Part shown: positions 9,221 to 18,092 of the stretch, piece by piece | Position numbering within the stretch: the stretch's first letter is position 1 | Layout of the letters: the number at the start of each line of letters is the position of its first letter | DNA from: Clostridia bacterium | GTDB lineage: Bacteria > Bacillota > Clostridia > UBA1381 > UBA9506 | Assembly (NCBI GenBank): GCA_017415145.1 | Contig: JAFQJE010000005.1 | Location: 1-60,147 of the forward strand | DNA length: 60,147 nt | Reading direction: 5' to 3' | Position numbers and translations under genes: made by a program | Notes under the pieces: model-generated | What the model was told of the DNA's origin: nothing | What the model saw: only the letters and a program-made list of their open reading frames with translations | Database searches by the model: none

Positions 9221-10138
9221 TCAAGTGAACTTTTTTGAAAATTTGATAAAATTTTTGTGAGTTATTTTATCTATAAGTTCTTCCGGATAATTCTCTTTTT
9301 TCATAGCATCAATAAGCTTTATATAATCTTTGGCACTATTAAAACCATTGGGCGTTGAGTCTATTCCGTCAAAATCAGAGCCAAAGCACAGGTTATTTTC
9401 TGCACCTAGAGACAATGCGTGGTCAATATGTCTTATGACGCTTTTTATCGTCGCCTTGTGTTCATTCTCTTCCAAAAAGAAAGGAGCTATATTTATTCCC
9501 ATTACCCCGCCACACCGAATTAGTGCTTTTATCTGGTCATCCTTTAAATTCCTCACATGTCTGCACTGACTGCAACAATTTGAGTGCGATGCTAAAACAG
9601 GAGAGTCACTCACTTCTAGTATATCCCAAAAGCTTTTTTGTGACGCATGGGACACATCAATTATCATATTGAGCCTATTCATTTCGGAAACTACTTGCCT
9701 GCCAAAATAAGTAAGGCCTGTGTCGTTTTTTGTGTTTGCACCACTAATCACATCATTATCGTCATTCCACGCAAGAGCGATACAACGTACACCAAAATCA
9801 TAAAATTCCTGCAAGTTATTTATATCACCCTCAAGGGAACGTGCATCCTCTAATGCCAATATTCCTCCGTGAGTTTTAACACTTTCAAGTTCGTCTAAAT
9901 TTAAAATCAGCTTTAAATTATTCTTTTTAAATTCTTCTTTAGCTTTGGTTAAAATATTAATGGCACGCGTTTTAGGGTTTTTCTCACCTTTGCTCACCCA
10001 TGCCGCAAAAACCTGAATATAACTTTCGAAGTAATTCATATCCCCTAGTGAGAGCATACAGGTTTCATTATTCAGTCCTATATCATTATCAAGCATTTTT
10101 TCTGCAGTATCACAATGCGTGTCTATGATACTATACAT
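9221..10138 (-). CDS. Membrane dipeptidase family (peptidase M19) protein
   Basis: This 305-residue protein is a renal-dipeptidase-like metalloenzyme, usually a di-zinc hydrolase of dipeptides. Metal ligands are recognisable in order: DTHCDT at the start, the bridging Glu in LALEDARSLEGD, His in IDVSHAS, and His in LASHSNC followed by CRHVRNL. FGSDFDGIDSTP supplies the last Asp. No signal peptide or anchor is present, so it is probably cytoplasmic. CGGAGT is spaced 8 nt from the ATG giving MYSIID; a GTG three codons upstream overlaps that ribosome binding site and is rejected. It starts 5 nt after yraN and ends the rplS-to-dipeptidase gene run. Confidence 0.88.
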   Translation of the reverse strand: MYSIIDTHCDTAEKMLDNDIGLNNETCMLSLGDMNYFESYIQVFAAWVSKGEKNPKTRAINILTKAKEEFKKNNLKLILNLDELESVKTHGGILALEDARSLEGDINNLQEFYDFGVRCIALAWNDDNDVISGANTKNDTGLTYFGRQVVSEMNRLNMIIDVSHASQKSFWDILEVSDSPVLASHSNCCSQCRHVRNLKDDQIKALIRCGGVMGINIAPFFLEENEHKATIKSVIRHIDHALSLGAENNLCFGSDFDGIDSTPNGFNSAKDYIKLIDAMKKENYPEELIDKITHKNFIKFSKKFT

Positions 10139-10143
10139 TTTGT

Positions 10144-10503
10144 TCACTCCGATACATAAAATGCGTTTTTAATATGATTTATGTCCTTTACTTTTTTGCC
10201 CTCTATGTAAACCTCTACAACATCAAATGTAAATTCAGCATCAAGGTTATGCTCCTGTATATAAGTATATGCCGCTTTTATCAGTTTTTTCTGTTTTTTT
10301 AAAGTTACAAACTCAGCGGGTGTACCGTATGAATCACTTTTGCGTGTTTTCACTTCAACAAAAGCAATATTTTCACCCTTTTGTGCCACAATATCAAGCT
10401 CACCATAGGTTTTACGATAATTGCGGTCAATTATTTTGTAGCCTTTGACTTTTAAGTATTTTGTCGCTGCTGCTTCCCCTGTTTTTCCACTGTTAAACAT
10501 CAT
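10144..10503 (-). CDS. YraN/UPF0102 family endonuclease-like protein
   Basis: This 119-residue protein has the UPF0102 restriction-endonuclease-like fold, with GELDIVAQKGENIAFVEVKTR carrying the D-(x)n-ExK nuclease signature. YraN-family members are often found beside rnhB, as here, where the two genes overlap by 11 bp. The cellular role is not established; a nuclease or recombination function is a family-level guess. Two consecutive ATGs are available after GGGAG and either could be used. Confidence 0.88.
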   Translation of the reverse strand: MMFNSGKTGEAAATKYLKVKGYKIIDRNYRKTYGELDIVAQKGENIAFVEVKTRKSDSYGTPAEFVTLKKQKKLIKAAYTYIQEHNLDAEFTFDVVEVYIEGKKVKDINHIKNAFYVSE

Positions 10504-11113
10504 TTTTTTCTCCCAAGATTTTTCTAAGAAACGTCATTCTGTGTTCAGGACAGGGACCAAATTCTATGATTTTTTCAGTATGTAATTTTGTGCCATACCC
10601 TTTATGTTTTGAAAAACAATACTGGGGATATTTTTTGTCCAAAACGTCCATGCAATAGCGGTCTCTTGTTACCTTTGCTAAAATTGAGGCAGCAGCAACA
10701 GACTGGCTCTTTGCATCTCCACCGATGACACATTCTGTGGGAAACTCTATTCCCTGTGTGCGGTTTCCGTCAATAAGCACATAATCAGGAGTAATGGTCA
10801 ACCCCTCTACTGCCTGCTTCATCGCATAAAATGTAGCCTGTAAGATATTGTTTTTTTCAATGTAATCTACATCTGCAAAAGCTATTGAGTAGCTGAGGGC
10901 ATTTTCTATAATCACATCATAGAGTTTTTCACGCTTTTTCTCTGTAAGTTTTTTGGAGTCATTTATTTCTTCCATATAAAAATCCGCAGGTAAAATAACA
11001 GCCGCCGCACAAACAGGACCCGCTAAAGGGCCTCTGCCTGCCTCATCAACACCTGCTAAGATTTTTATATTCTTTTCTTTTATTTTATCCAAATCAAACT
11101 GGTGAAGGCTCAT
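10493..11113 (-). CDS. rnhB: Ribonuclease HII
   Basis: The 206-residue product removes RNA from RNA-DNA hybrids and single ribonucleotides from DNA. The GVDEAGRGPLAGPV motif carries catalytic Asp23 and Glu24; YVLIDGN and TRDRYCMDVLDK supply the other acidic residues of the DEDD site. Its start overlaps the ylqF stop in an ATGA arrangement, so translation is coupled to that gene. The order ylqF-rnhB-yraN is a common Bacillota arrangement. Confidence 0.95.
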   Translation of the reverse strand: MSLHQFDLDKIKEKNIKILAGVDEAGRGPLAGPVCAAAVILPADFYMEEINDSKKLTEKKREKLYDVIIENALSYSIAFADVDYIEKNNILQATFYAMKQAVEGLTITPDYVLIDGNRTQGIEFPTECVIGGDAKSQSVAAASILAKVTRDRYCMDVLDKKYPQYCFSKHKGYGTKLHTEKIIEFGPCPEHRMTFLRKILGEKNDV

Positions 11114-11964
11114 AGTGTTTCCTCCGGTTTTTCAATGCTTATTCTGCCGATTTTTGAAGAACGGAATTCGTCAAGCAGTATATTTGATGCACGCAGAAAA
11201 TCTATTTCTCCACCGGAAATTACAAATCCACGTTTTTTTCCGATATATTCAACCAGTTCATATCCTTGCATTCCCTCAGTATCTGAAAGCTTATATCGTG
11301 CACATAAAAGTTCTCTGTAATTTTCATTTAAAAACTCTGCAAGCTTACAAGCAAGAAGTTCCACGTCCATAATTTCATCCTTTACCGCACCGGTGAATGC
11401 TAGATGCTCGCCTACTCGCTCGTCTTCAAATTTAGGCCACAAAATTCCGGGAGTATCCAAAAGCTCAATTCCGTTTTTCAGTCTTATCCACTGCTGACCA
11501 CGGGTCACACCGGGACGATCACCCACTGTAGCACTGGCACGACCTGCCAGTCTGTTGATGTATGAGGATTTTCCCGCATTAGGAACGCCTGCAACTAAAA
11601 TTTTAATTGCTCTGTTCATTCCCTTATCTGTATCTTTTGCAATTTTTTCTGCCATAACCTGTTTTACAAGGTTAATGGATTCTTGAACACCTTTACCCTT
11701 TTCACAATCAGCAACACAGCACATAATACCGATGTTTTTATAATATTCAACCCATTTTTTCGTTATTACCTCATCTGCTAAATCACATTTGTTTAAAACT
11801 ACTATTCTGGGCTTGCCCTGTGTGATTTTTTCAATATCAGGGTTTTTGGAGGATAAAGGTATTCTTGCGTCCAAAATCTCAACTACCACATCAATCAGCT
11901 TTAATTTTTCTTCTATTTGTCTGCGTGTTTTGGTCATATGACCGGGAAACCACTGTATATTCAT
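11110..11964 (-). CDS. ylqF: Ribosome biogenesis GTPase YlqF (RbgA)
   Basis: The 284-residue protein is a circularly permuted GTPase that promotes late 50S subunit assembly. The permuted motif order is visible: G4 NKCDLAD near residue 65, then G1 GVPNAGKSSYIN near 125, then G3 DTPGILWP near 170. The N-terminus MNIQWFPGHMTKTRR is diagnostic. The start at 11964 follows AAAAAGGAG; an extension of 14 codons upstream lacks a ribosome binding site. It follows lepB by 56 nt and overlaps rnhB by 4 nt. Confidence 0.95.
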   Translation of the reverse strand: MNIQWFPGHMTKTRRQIEEKLKLIDVVVEILDARIPLSSKNPDIEKITQGKPRIVVLNKCDLADEVITKKWVEYYKNIGIMCCVADCEKGKGVQESINLVKQVMAEKIAKDTDKGMNRAIKILVAGVPNAGKSSYINRLAGRASATVGDRPGVTRGQQWIRLKNGIELLDTPGILWPKFEDERVGEHLAFTGAVKDEIMDVELLACKLAEFLNENYRELLCARYKLSDTEGMQGYELVEYIGKKRGFVISGGEIDFLRASNILLDEFRSSKIGRISIEKPEETL

Positions 11965-12020
11965 AATTTGCTCCTTTTTTATCGCAAAACGGCAAAGTGT
12001 TTCCACTTTGCCGAATTTAT

Positions 12021-12821
12021 CTATTTTATTATTCCTATTTTATCGAAGGGCATAAAGCGGAATACCGCCTCGCCCATAATTTCCTCATCCGGAATAAGTC
12101 CTAAAGTTCTGCTGTCTGATGAATTGTTACGGTTATCACCCATCACAAAGTAACAATCCTGCTTATAGGTTGTTTTACCCTCTGTGAATTTGCCCTCTTC
12201 TACAAGTGAGCTTCCCTCCACATATATTCCGTCTGCTCCCTGTGTTATCTGCACGCTGTTTGTTCCAAAATTCAATTGCATCTCTGCGTATATAACATCA
12301 AGGCTTGCTACCTCACCGCGTTTGGGAACTGTTAAAGGAAATTCGTAGAGTCCGCCTGTTGACACCTGAAGCGATGCAATGTAGGGTTCTTCAAGCACTT
12401 CGCCGTTTACAATCACATTAAGACCATTATCAAAAGAAACCTCATCACCCGGCAGAGCAATAACTCTTTTAACTATATATTTATCTAAAACTCCTGATTT
12501 GATAATTACCACATCACGAGTTTTAGGCTCATAGGCTATCTTTCTTACCACAAGTCTTTCTCCGTGATTGAGTGTAGGCTCCATTGACCTTCCGTCAACC
12601 TGAACTAAAGTAAACAGAAATGTATTTACAACAAGTGCCAAAACTACTGCCACAGCAATAGATGAAATCCACTCGTAGAGTTCACGCGCCCAGTTTTTAA
12701 TATTTGCTTCCTCTATCTCATCGGACGAATTTCCCACATCGGCATAATCAAATGAAAGTTCATCAAATTCTTCGTTAAATTCTTCTTCTGTATTCAATAT
12801 TTCTCTGTTTTCATTTTCCAT
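12021..12821 (-). CDS. lepB: Signal peptidase I
   Basis: This 266-residue type I signal peptidase cleaves signal peptides from secreted proteins at the outer face of the membrane. The catalytic dyad is visible: Ser79 in DGRSMEPTL and Lys118 in YIVKRVIALPGD, with the C-terminal box MGDNRNNSSDSR. One membrane segment spans about 53-73. A strongly acidic cytoplasmic N-terminal extension of about 45 residues (rich in Glu and Asp) precedes it, longer than in most Bacillota SipS proteins. The start with AAAGGTGAG upstream is used; an 18-codon extension is rejected. It follows rplS beyond a strong hairpin. Confidence 0.93.
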   Translation of the reverse strand: MENENREILNTEEEFNEEFDELSFDYADVGNSSDEIEEANIKNWARELYEWISSIAVAVVLALVVNTFLFTLVQVDGRSMEPTLNHGERLVVRKIAYEPKTRDVVIIKSGVLDKYIVKRVIALPGDEVSFDNGLNVIVNGEVLEEPYIASLQVSTGGLYEFPLTVPKRGEVASLDVIYAEMQLNFGTNSVQITQGADGIYVEGSSLVEEGKFTEGKTTYKQDCYFVMGDNRNNSSDSRTLGLIPDEEIMGEAVFRFMPFDKIGIIK

Positions 12822-12843
12822 AATCTCACCTTTTAATAGTTTA

Positions 12844-12876
12844 AATGGCAAGGGTAATAAACTTACCCCTGCCATT
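12844..12876 (-). terminator. Intercistronic hairpin between rplS and lepB
   Basis: The arms AATGGCAAGGGTAA and TTACCCCTGCCATT pair at 13 of 14 positions around a 5-nt loop. On the minus strand it follows rplS and is followed by TTTAAAC, a weak U-tract. It may attenuate lepB relative to rplS rather than fully terminate. Confidence 0.5.
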
Positions 12877-12901
12877 ACTATTTACTAAAACAATATAAAT
12901 A

Positions 12902-13243
12902 TTAGAGTCTTTCACGAACCTTAGCGGCTTTACCAACTCTATCTCTTAAGTAGTAGAGACGTGCTCTTCTTACTCTACCCTTTCTAACCACTTCAATCTT
13001 AGCGATTTTGGGTGAATTTACAGGGAATGTTCTTTCTACGCCGATACCGTAAGATAATCTTCTTACTGTAAATGACTTCTGAATGCCACCGTGCTGAATT
13101 TTGATGATTGTACCTTCAAAAACCTGAATTCTTTCACGGTTACCTTCCTTAACCTTAACATGAACCTTAACTGTTGAACCAACTTCGAGTTCAGGTAAGT
13201 CTGTTCTGATTAAGTCTTTGGTTAAATCTTTAACTAAATCCAT
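12902..13243 (-). CDS. rplS: 50S ribosomal protein L19
   Basis: The 113-residue protein is L19, located at the 30S-50S interface. The sequence matches the family along its length, including [49 protein letters not shown] and the basic C-terminal [20 protein letters not shown] precedes the ATG. The gene has its own promoter and a leader of about 110 nt, and heads the lepB-ylqF-rnhB-yraN gene run. The usual partners rimM and trmD are not adjacent. Confidence 0.97.
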   Translation of the reverse strand: MDLVKDLTKDLIRTDLPELEVGSTVKVHVKVKEGNRERIQVFEGTIIKIQHGGIQKSFTVRRLSYGIGVERTFPVNSPKIAKIEVVRKGRVRRARLYYLRDRVGKAAKVRERL

Positions 13244-13350
13244 TATGAGTTCCTCCTCCCCATCTTAGACGTTCATTCGTAAAATACATACCAGAGGACC
13301 GCCCGTAATACATAAACAATTAAAAATTGCTTATTTGCAATATTTCACAT
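13244..13350 (-). promoter_or_regulatory. rplS leader, possible L19 autoregulatory leader
   Basis: About 107 nt of untranslated leader separate the predicted start site from the rplS ATG. Bacillota rplS genes often carry an L19 leader RNA in this position. The segment contains a GC-richer core (ACGGGCGGTCCTCTGG) in otherwise AT-rich sequence, but I could not fold it convincingly to the known leader, so the call rests mainly on position. Confidence 0.3.
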
Positions 13351-13356
13351 CAATAG

Positions 13357-13385
13357 ATTATAATACAACTTTTTGGAAAAATCAA
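13357..13385 (-). promoter_or_regulatory. rplS promoter
   Basis: On the minus strand TTGATT (13385-13380), 17 bp, TATAAT (13362-13357). Confidence 0.8.
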
Positions 13386-13417
13386 GTGTTTTTTTATTAT
13401 TTTTGCAAAATTTATGC

Positions 13418-14221
13418 TTATTTATCTAAATTTTCATGAGAAAGCTCTGCAATTCGGTCTGTTTCCTCTCTTTTTACGACTGTTTCTGCATTTTTCTTAA
13501 GATGTATCAGATACTCAATATTACCCTCGGGGCCTTTTATTGGTGAAAAGTCAAGTCCCATAACACCAAATCCGTTATCAATTGCAAAATCATAAATACC
13601 TGCAACTACCTCTTTATGTACGTTAACGTCTTTTACAACGCCTTTTTTACCTACCTTTTCTTTGCCTGCTTCAAACTGTGGCTTAATGAGTGCCACCACT
13701 TCTCCGTCATCGCATAAAAGGTTGTACGCTACAGGAAGTACAAGTCTTAAAGAAATAAATGCAACGTCAATTGATGCAAAGTCTAAAGGTTCACCTATGT
13801 CTTCCAGTGTTACATATCTGATATTTGTTCTTTCCATATTGACAACACGTTCATCGCATCTTAACTTCCATGCAAGCTGACCGTAACCAACATCAACAGC
13901 AAATACGCGGGATGCTCCGTTTTGCAGCATACAGTCGGTAAATCCGCCTGTTGATGCACCAATATCCATACATACTTTATTATCCAGTGTAACATCAAAG
14001 GCGCTCATCGCTTTTTCAAGCTTCAAACCGCCACGGCTTACGTATTTTAACTCTCCGCCACGTACCTCTACCTTTTGGGTTTCGGAAATCATAGTGCCTG
14101 CTTTGTCTTCTTTCTGATTGTCAACAAAGACTACCCCTGCCATAATTAAGGCTTTAGCCTTTTCACGGCTCGGAGCTAAACCCTGTTCAGTTATATAAGT
14201 ATCAAGCCTTATTTTTGCCAA
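13418..14221 (-). CDS. tlyA: TlyA family rRNA (cytidine-2'-O)-methyltransferase
   Basis: The 267-residue protein has an N-terminal S4 RNA-binding domain (residues 1-60, MAKIRLDTYITEQGLAPSRE) joined to an FtsJ/RrmJ-like methyltransferase domain. The SAM site MDIGASTGGFTDCML and VFAVDVGYGQLAWKLR are diagnostic. Family members 2'-O-methylate 16S and/or 23S rRNA cytidines; some were named for hemolysis, which is unlikely to be the primary role here. The start overlaps the end of nth by 20 bp, implying cotranscription and coupled translation. It is the last gene of the ttcA-NAGPA-nth-tlyA series. Confidence 0.92.
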   Translation of the reverse strand: MAKIRLDTYITEQGLAPSREKAKALIMAGVVFVDNQKEDKAGTMISETQKVEVRGGELKYVSRGGLKLEKAMSAFDVTLDNKVCMDIGASTGGFTDCMLQNGASRVFAVDVGYGQLAWKLRCDERVVNMERTNIRYVTLEDIGEPLDFASIDVAFISLRLVLPVAYNLLCDDGEVVALIKPQFEAGKEKVGKKGVVKDVNVHKEVVAGIYDFAIDNGFGVMGLDFSPIKGPEGNIEYLIHLKKNAETVVKREETDRIAELSHENLDK

Positions 14222-14861
14222 GTTTTTTCATTCCTTTTTTGTAAAAATCACAAACTGTATTCAATCCGCACTCAGAACATTTCGGTCTTCGCGCTATACA
14301 TATCGCCCTGCCATGCTCTACAATCTGGTGGCAGAAAAGCGCTCCGTACTCAGGAGGTATAATTTTTTTTAAATCCATTTCTATTTTAGTCGGGTCAGTA
14401 TTCTTTGTCAAGCCTAAAAGATTTGTTATTCTTTTGCAATGGGTATCTACCACAATGCAAGGCTTACCAAAAACATCTCCCAACATAAGATTTGCGATTT
14501 TCCTGCCTACACCCGGTAATGCAATTAACTCCTCCATTGTATCGGGTACTTCTCCATTATGACGCTCAATCAATGCATTTGCACAGGCAACAATGTTTTT
14601 TGCCTTATTTCTGAAAAAACCTGTAGAGCGTATCAATTCCTCTACATCTAAAATTCTAGCTTCTGCAAAGGATTGAACTGTAGGATATTTTTTAAAAAGT
14701 GCTGGTGTAACGAGATTGACGCGGGCATCTGTACATTGTGCAGCTAAAATTGTTGCAACCATGAGCTGAAACGGGTCATCATAATCAAGAGTACAAGGGG
14801 CATCACCATAGGTTCTGTCAAGGTAATTTTTAATTTCTAACACTTTTTCTTTTTTAGTCAT
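14202..14861 (-). CDS. nth: Endonuclease III (DNA glycosylase/AP lyase)
   Basis: This 219-residue base-excision repair enzyme removes oxidised pyrimidines and nicks abasic sites. The helix-hairpin-helix LPGVGRKIANLML contains the catalytic Lys, and IVVDTHCKR the catalytic Asp. The C-terminal [4Fe-4S] cluster is intact with spacing C-x6-C-x2-C-x5-C (from CIARRPKC to the last Cys of CGLNTVC). The start codon overlaps the stop of the upstream NAGPA-domain gene by one base, indicating translational coupling to a gene of unrelated function. Confidence 0.95.
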   Translation of the reverse strand: MTKKEKVLEIKNYLDRTYGDAPCTLDYDDPFQLMVATILAAQCTDARVNLVTPALFKKYPTVQSFAEARILDVEELIRSTGFFRNKAKNIVACANALIERHNGEVPDTMEELIALPGVGRKIANLMLGDVFGKPCIVVDTHCKRITNLLGLTKNTDPTKIEMDLKKIIPPEYGALFCHQIVEHGRAICIARRPKCSECGLNTVCDFYKKGMKKLGKNKA

Positions 14862-17149
14862 TACCTCACCGCCTCTTTGTACTCATAGGTGACATCAGTT
14901 CCGTTCACTGTAACAAGTACATATTTAACGTATGACACGCTTGTCCCTTCCAAAGAAATACTTGGGAAAACACCTGCAGTATTAATGTAACGTACATTTT
15001 CTTCAACGGTGTTTTTATTAACAAATCCACCACCGAAAACATACACATTTCTGCTCTTTGCCGCATGCGCTACCGCTTCCTTAAAAAGCTTTATTTCCGT
15101 TTCGTTCTGTGAAATATAATTTCTGTCTAAAAATATGAACAGATTTTTACCGCTTGCTTTTACATCTTCTAAAAATCTAGTCCAGACTGACGCATCTCCA
15201 CTAAAAATTGAACCGCCTACATTAGGTAGTGTAATGAATGTATCACCATTTTCTGTTGTACAGCTGTATTCTTTTGCTGTGTGATATGTTCCGTCTATAT
15301 GAGTTAAGGTATCTTTATTAACATCTGCACCTAAAATATACTGAAAATCACTTGACTGTTTCATTTTTAATGTTGCTCTGTTCATTATAAACTTATCAAA
15401 CAAAGTATCAGGATTTCTTGTATTTCCAAAAACCGCAAAACGGTAACCGTCTTTTTTGACTTCTGCTGATTTATTTTGCGGGTCAGGGATTTTCACATTT
15501 TCCACTGTTCCGATTTCTGCCACTCCGTCAACCAACACCTGCATATTTGCAGTAATACCTGATATTTTGGCACTGATATGAGCCGCACCCTGTGAGATGG
15601 CTTTTATTTTTCCGTTTTCGATTTCCACAAAGGGTGCGGTTGACGTCATTTTTACTTCAGATGTGTCAATAGACACAATTCTTCCCGAAATATCCTTTGC
15701 CATTAAAACAGGAGTATATGATTTTCCTGACGAAAGAGCAACCTTGTCCTGATTAAAATAAATTTCTGCAGGAGCGTCTAAAACAGTAATTTCAGCCTCG
15801 GCAGTCAATCCCATACAATATGCGGTAACTGTAGCTTTACCTGCACTTTTAGGTATGAGAATGCCATCCTTTATTGTGCCGTTGTCTGTTTTATAGATAA
15901 CAGTTTTTTCAATGTTTACATCACGCTGATATTCATCAATGCCGTATATTGACATTTTCGCACTGTAACCACAAAAGGCATATTGGGGTGACACCAGTTT
16001 TATCTGCTTTAAATCTGCTTTATCATTAAGCGTGGTTGTAATTCCCACAGAATTGGTAACGTTACGCAAAGAACCATCGGAAAGAGTGTTTAACACCTTC
16101 TGCTCGCCCATTATATCAGCTACCATAGTACTCGAGCCGCCGCCGTCAAAATTCAGCGCAGTATAACAACCAAGCTCTGCCATAAGCTCTGCAAGTTCAA
16201 TCTGTGTCATACCGCGGGCATTGTTGCTTCTGCCCTCTAGGACAACCAACGTAACCTTTTTGCCAGTTTTGTCAAGTCCTATTGCAGTTCTGGGGTTTCT
16301 GCCCGTTACGTTATGAGAAAACTCCGTCTGCGCAATACCATCACGCACCAAAACTGCACCGCCGCCTACCGCTGTTTCTATTTTTTTGTAATCGGGAGCA
16401 GATGTGATATCTACTGATATTTTATCTCCTATCTCCACATTATCCAACAAAAATGTATTAAAGGACATATGTGCAGATAAAACATACCCACCCTCAGGAA
16501 TTGTTATGGGTTCCGCTTCTGTAACTTTTTCTAAAACAACGCCATTTTTGTCAACAGACACCTCAATTATACCGCCCACTGAACCCACAGATTTTTCTGC
16601 CCAGTCGTCTGTATACATCACAATACCCGTAAGGTCGTCGTATTTATTAATAAGCTTTATTTTATCCTGCATACCATTAGCTGCAGTAACAGTAATATCA
16701 AATGTAAAAGCATCTATATTAAAGCCATTTTCATCAAATGCCTTATAGAATGTACCCATACTTTCTGCAACAGATGCCGAACTATAGAGCTTGCCGCCAC
16801 GTATTTCAACTCCTACTGCACTGCCTCTTCCTGCTTCTCCTCGTTTTGCCGCAAAAAAGTCTGCATTTACCGCTACAACTGTATCATTATTTTTTGCCGC
16901 AGTAAGTGTATTTTCCGTATAGCTTTCTCCCTTTTGATTTTTAAGTACCTCAAGACCTAAATGCTTTTCATTCAAGTCTGCAGTTACTATGTGTACATCC
17001 TGCCAGCCTGATGAGTACAGACCTTTTATATTTTTATATGTTACACCGCGTATGAGTGTTTTTTCTTCTGTTATATCAACCACCGGGGCAGCAGCAACTG
17101 TGGTTGCAGTTAAAATAAAAACAATTAAAAACGTGAGTATTCTTTTCAT
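14861..17149 (-). CDS. Secreted NAGPA-domain protein with degenerate metallophosphoesterase-like tail
   Basis: The 762-residue protein starts with a signal peptide (MKRILTFLIVFILTATTVAA). Residues of about 90-365 form a phosphodiester glycosidase (NAGPA, DUF2233) domain with conserved NADFF, GRNPRTAIGLD and ALNFDGGGSSTMV. Two bacterial Ig-like segments follow (about 375-545). The last 200 residues begin RFAVFGNTRNPDTLFD and resemble a calcineurin-type phosphoesterase, but the GD, GNHD and GHTH metal motifs are absent or altered (FGNTR in place of a GDTR-like motif), so that part is probably non-catalytic. Family members act on cell-envelope glycan phosphodiesters; this substrate is unknown. 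AGGAGG precedes the ATG and the gene lies 9 nt after the ttcA-like gene. Confidence 0.8.
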   Translation of the reverse strand: MKRILTFLIVFILTATTVAAAPVVDITEEKTLIRGVTYKNIKGLYSSGWQDVHIVTADLNEKHLGLEVLKNQKGESYTENTLTAAKNNDTVVAVNADFFAAKRGEAGRGSAVGVEIRGGKLYSSASVAESMGTFYKAFDENGFNIDAFTFDITVTAANGMQDKIKLINKYDDLTGIVMYTDDWAEKSVGSVGGIIEVSVDKNGVVLEKVTEAEPITIPEGGYVLSAHMSFNTFLLDNVEIGDKISVDITSAPDYKKIETAVGGGAVLVRDGIAQTEFSHNVTGRNPRTAIGLDKTGKKVTLVVLEGRSNNARGMTQIELAELMAELGCYTALNFDGGGSSTMVADIMGEQKVLNTLSDGSLRNVTNSVGITTTLNDKADLKQIKLVSPQYAFCGYSAKMSIYGIDEYQRDVNIEKTVIYKTDNGTIKDGILIPKSAGKATVTAYCMGLTAEAEITVLDAPAEIYFNQDKVALSSGKSYTPVLMAKDISGRIVSIDTSEVKMTSTAPFVEIENGKIKAISQGAAHISAKISGITANMQVLVDGVAEIGTVENVKIPDPQNKSAEVKKDGYRFAVFGNTRNPDTLFDKFIMNRATLKMKQSSDFQYILGADVNKDTLTHIDGTYHTAKEYSCTTENGDTFITLPNVGGSIFSGDASVWTRFLEDVKASGKNLFIFLDRNYISQNETEIKLFKEAVAHAAKSRNVYVFGGGFVNKNTVEENVRYINTAGVFPSISLEGTSVSYVKYVLVTVNGTDVTYEYKEAVR

Positions 17150-17158
17150 ATCCGCCTC

Positions 17159-17875
17159 CTACTCTATATACTTCCAACCGCTGATACCAGATTTTTGTAT
17201 CGCAGTGAATAATCTGTTGCGAAAACCGTGATTCTCCTTTTCCAGTTTCCACACAAGGTCGTGTCCATATTGTCGTTTTGTATTCTTGTCCGCAGGACAA
17301 CTGTTCTTTACAACAGGTAAATTATTACTTTCGGCATATTTTCTTATGTCACTTTCCTCAGTATATATAAAAGGACGGATAACCGTTACCTCCATACGCT
17401 CTAAGTATGTAACAGGTGAGAATGTATTCATTCTCCCTTCATATATAAGACTCAAAAAATATGTATTTAAAACATCATCAAAGTGATGTCCGTAAACCAC
17501 CTTGTCAATATTTCTCGCTCTAACCGCAGCACACATTGCACCACGTCTTAATTTTGCACAAAGTGAGCAGGGATTTTCTTCTTTTCTTATATCGAAGACA
17601 ATCTGTTTTATATCTGTACGCTCAATATGATAAGGAATATCAAGCTCACGACAAAGCTCTTCAATTGGAGTATAATCCATATCAGAAAAACCCAAATCAA
17701 TGGTAACTGCCTCTAAGTGAAACTTTTTGGGGTAAAATCTTTGAAGATTTTTCATGGCAATAAGTGCTACTAAAGAATCTTTGCCACCTGACACACCTAC
17801 AGCAATTCTGTCGCCCTCTTCTATCATATTGTAATCTTCGACCGCACGACGCAGTCTGCTTAAGATTTTTTTCAT
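17159..17875 (-). CDS. TtcA-like PP-loop tRNA thiolase
   Basis: The 238-residue protein is in the TtcA/TtuA family of N-type ATP pyrophosphatases that thiolate tRNA bases. The PP-loop VGVSGGKDSLVAL activates the tRNA. The CSLCAKLRRG motif and a further Cys in KNSCPADKNTKR fit the three-Cys [4Fe-4S] arrangement of TtcA. VVYGHHFDDVLNTYFLSL is another family hallmark. The target in TtcA is cytidine 32; the exact target here is inferred. The start follows GGAG by 6 nt; an 11-codon extension upstream is rejected. A consensus promoter lies upstream, with a 97-nt leader in which I see no obvious element. Confidence 0.88.
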   Translation of the reverse strand: MKKILSRLRRAVEDYNMIEEGDRIAVGVSGGKDSLVALIAMKNLQRFYPKKFHLEAVTIDLGFSDMDYTPIEELCRELDIPYHIERTDIKQIVFDIRKEENPCSLCAKLRRGAMCAAVRARNIDKVVYGHHFDDVLNTYFLSLIYEGRMNTFSPVTYLERMEVTVIRPFIYTEESDIRKYAESNNLPVVKNSCPADKNTKRQYGHDLVWKLEKENHGFRNRLFTAIQKSGISGWKYIE

Positions 17876-17971
17876 AAAAATCTCCATTCCACCACCATAC
17901 AGCGGCACAAATAGTAATTAAAATTCTCTTAAATGAATTTCCGCGGTGATTTTCCTCGATTTTATGCTATT

Positions 17972-18000
17972 AGTATACCACTTTCGGCTTTTTTTTTCAA
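17972..18000 (-). promoter_or_regulatory. ttcA-like gene promoter
   Basis: On the minus strand TTGAAA (18000-17995), 17 bp, TATACT (17977-17972) with an extended -10 TGG. It is divergent from the promoter of the Na/Pi symporter gene. Confidence 0.8.
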
Positions 18001-18029
18001 CTTTATTTTGTTTTTTTACAAAATTAGTC

Positions 18030-18058
18030 TTTTCATTTGCCAAAATATAGTGTATAAT
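18030..18058 (+). promoter_or_regulatory. Probable promoter of first Na/Pi symporter gene
   Basis: TATAAT at 18053-18058 is perfect; the best-spaced -35 (TTTTCA at 18030-18035, 17-bp spacer) is poor, so activation or a different -35 is possible. Confidence 0.5.
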
Positions 18059-18092
18059 AGAATTAGCAAAATTTCTTTTTCGGAGGTATTTG

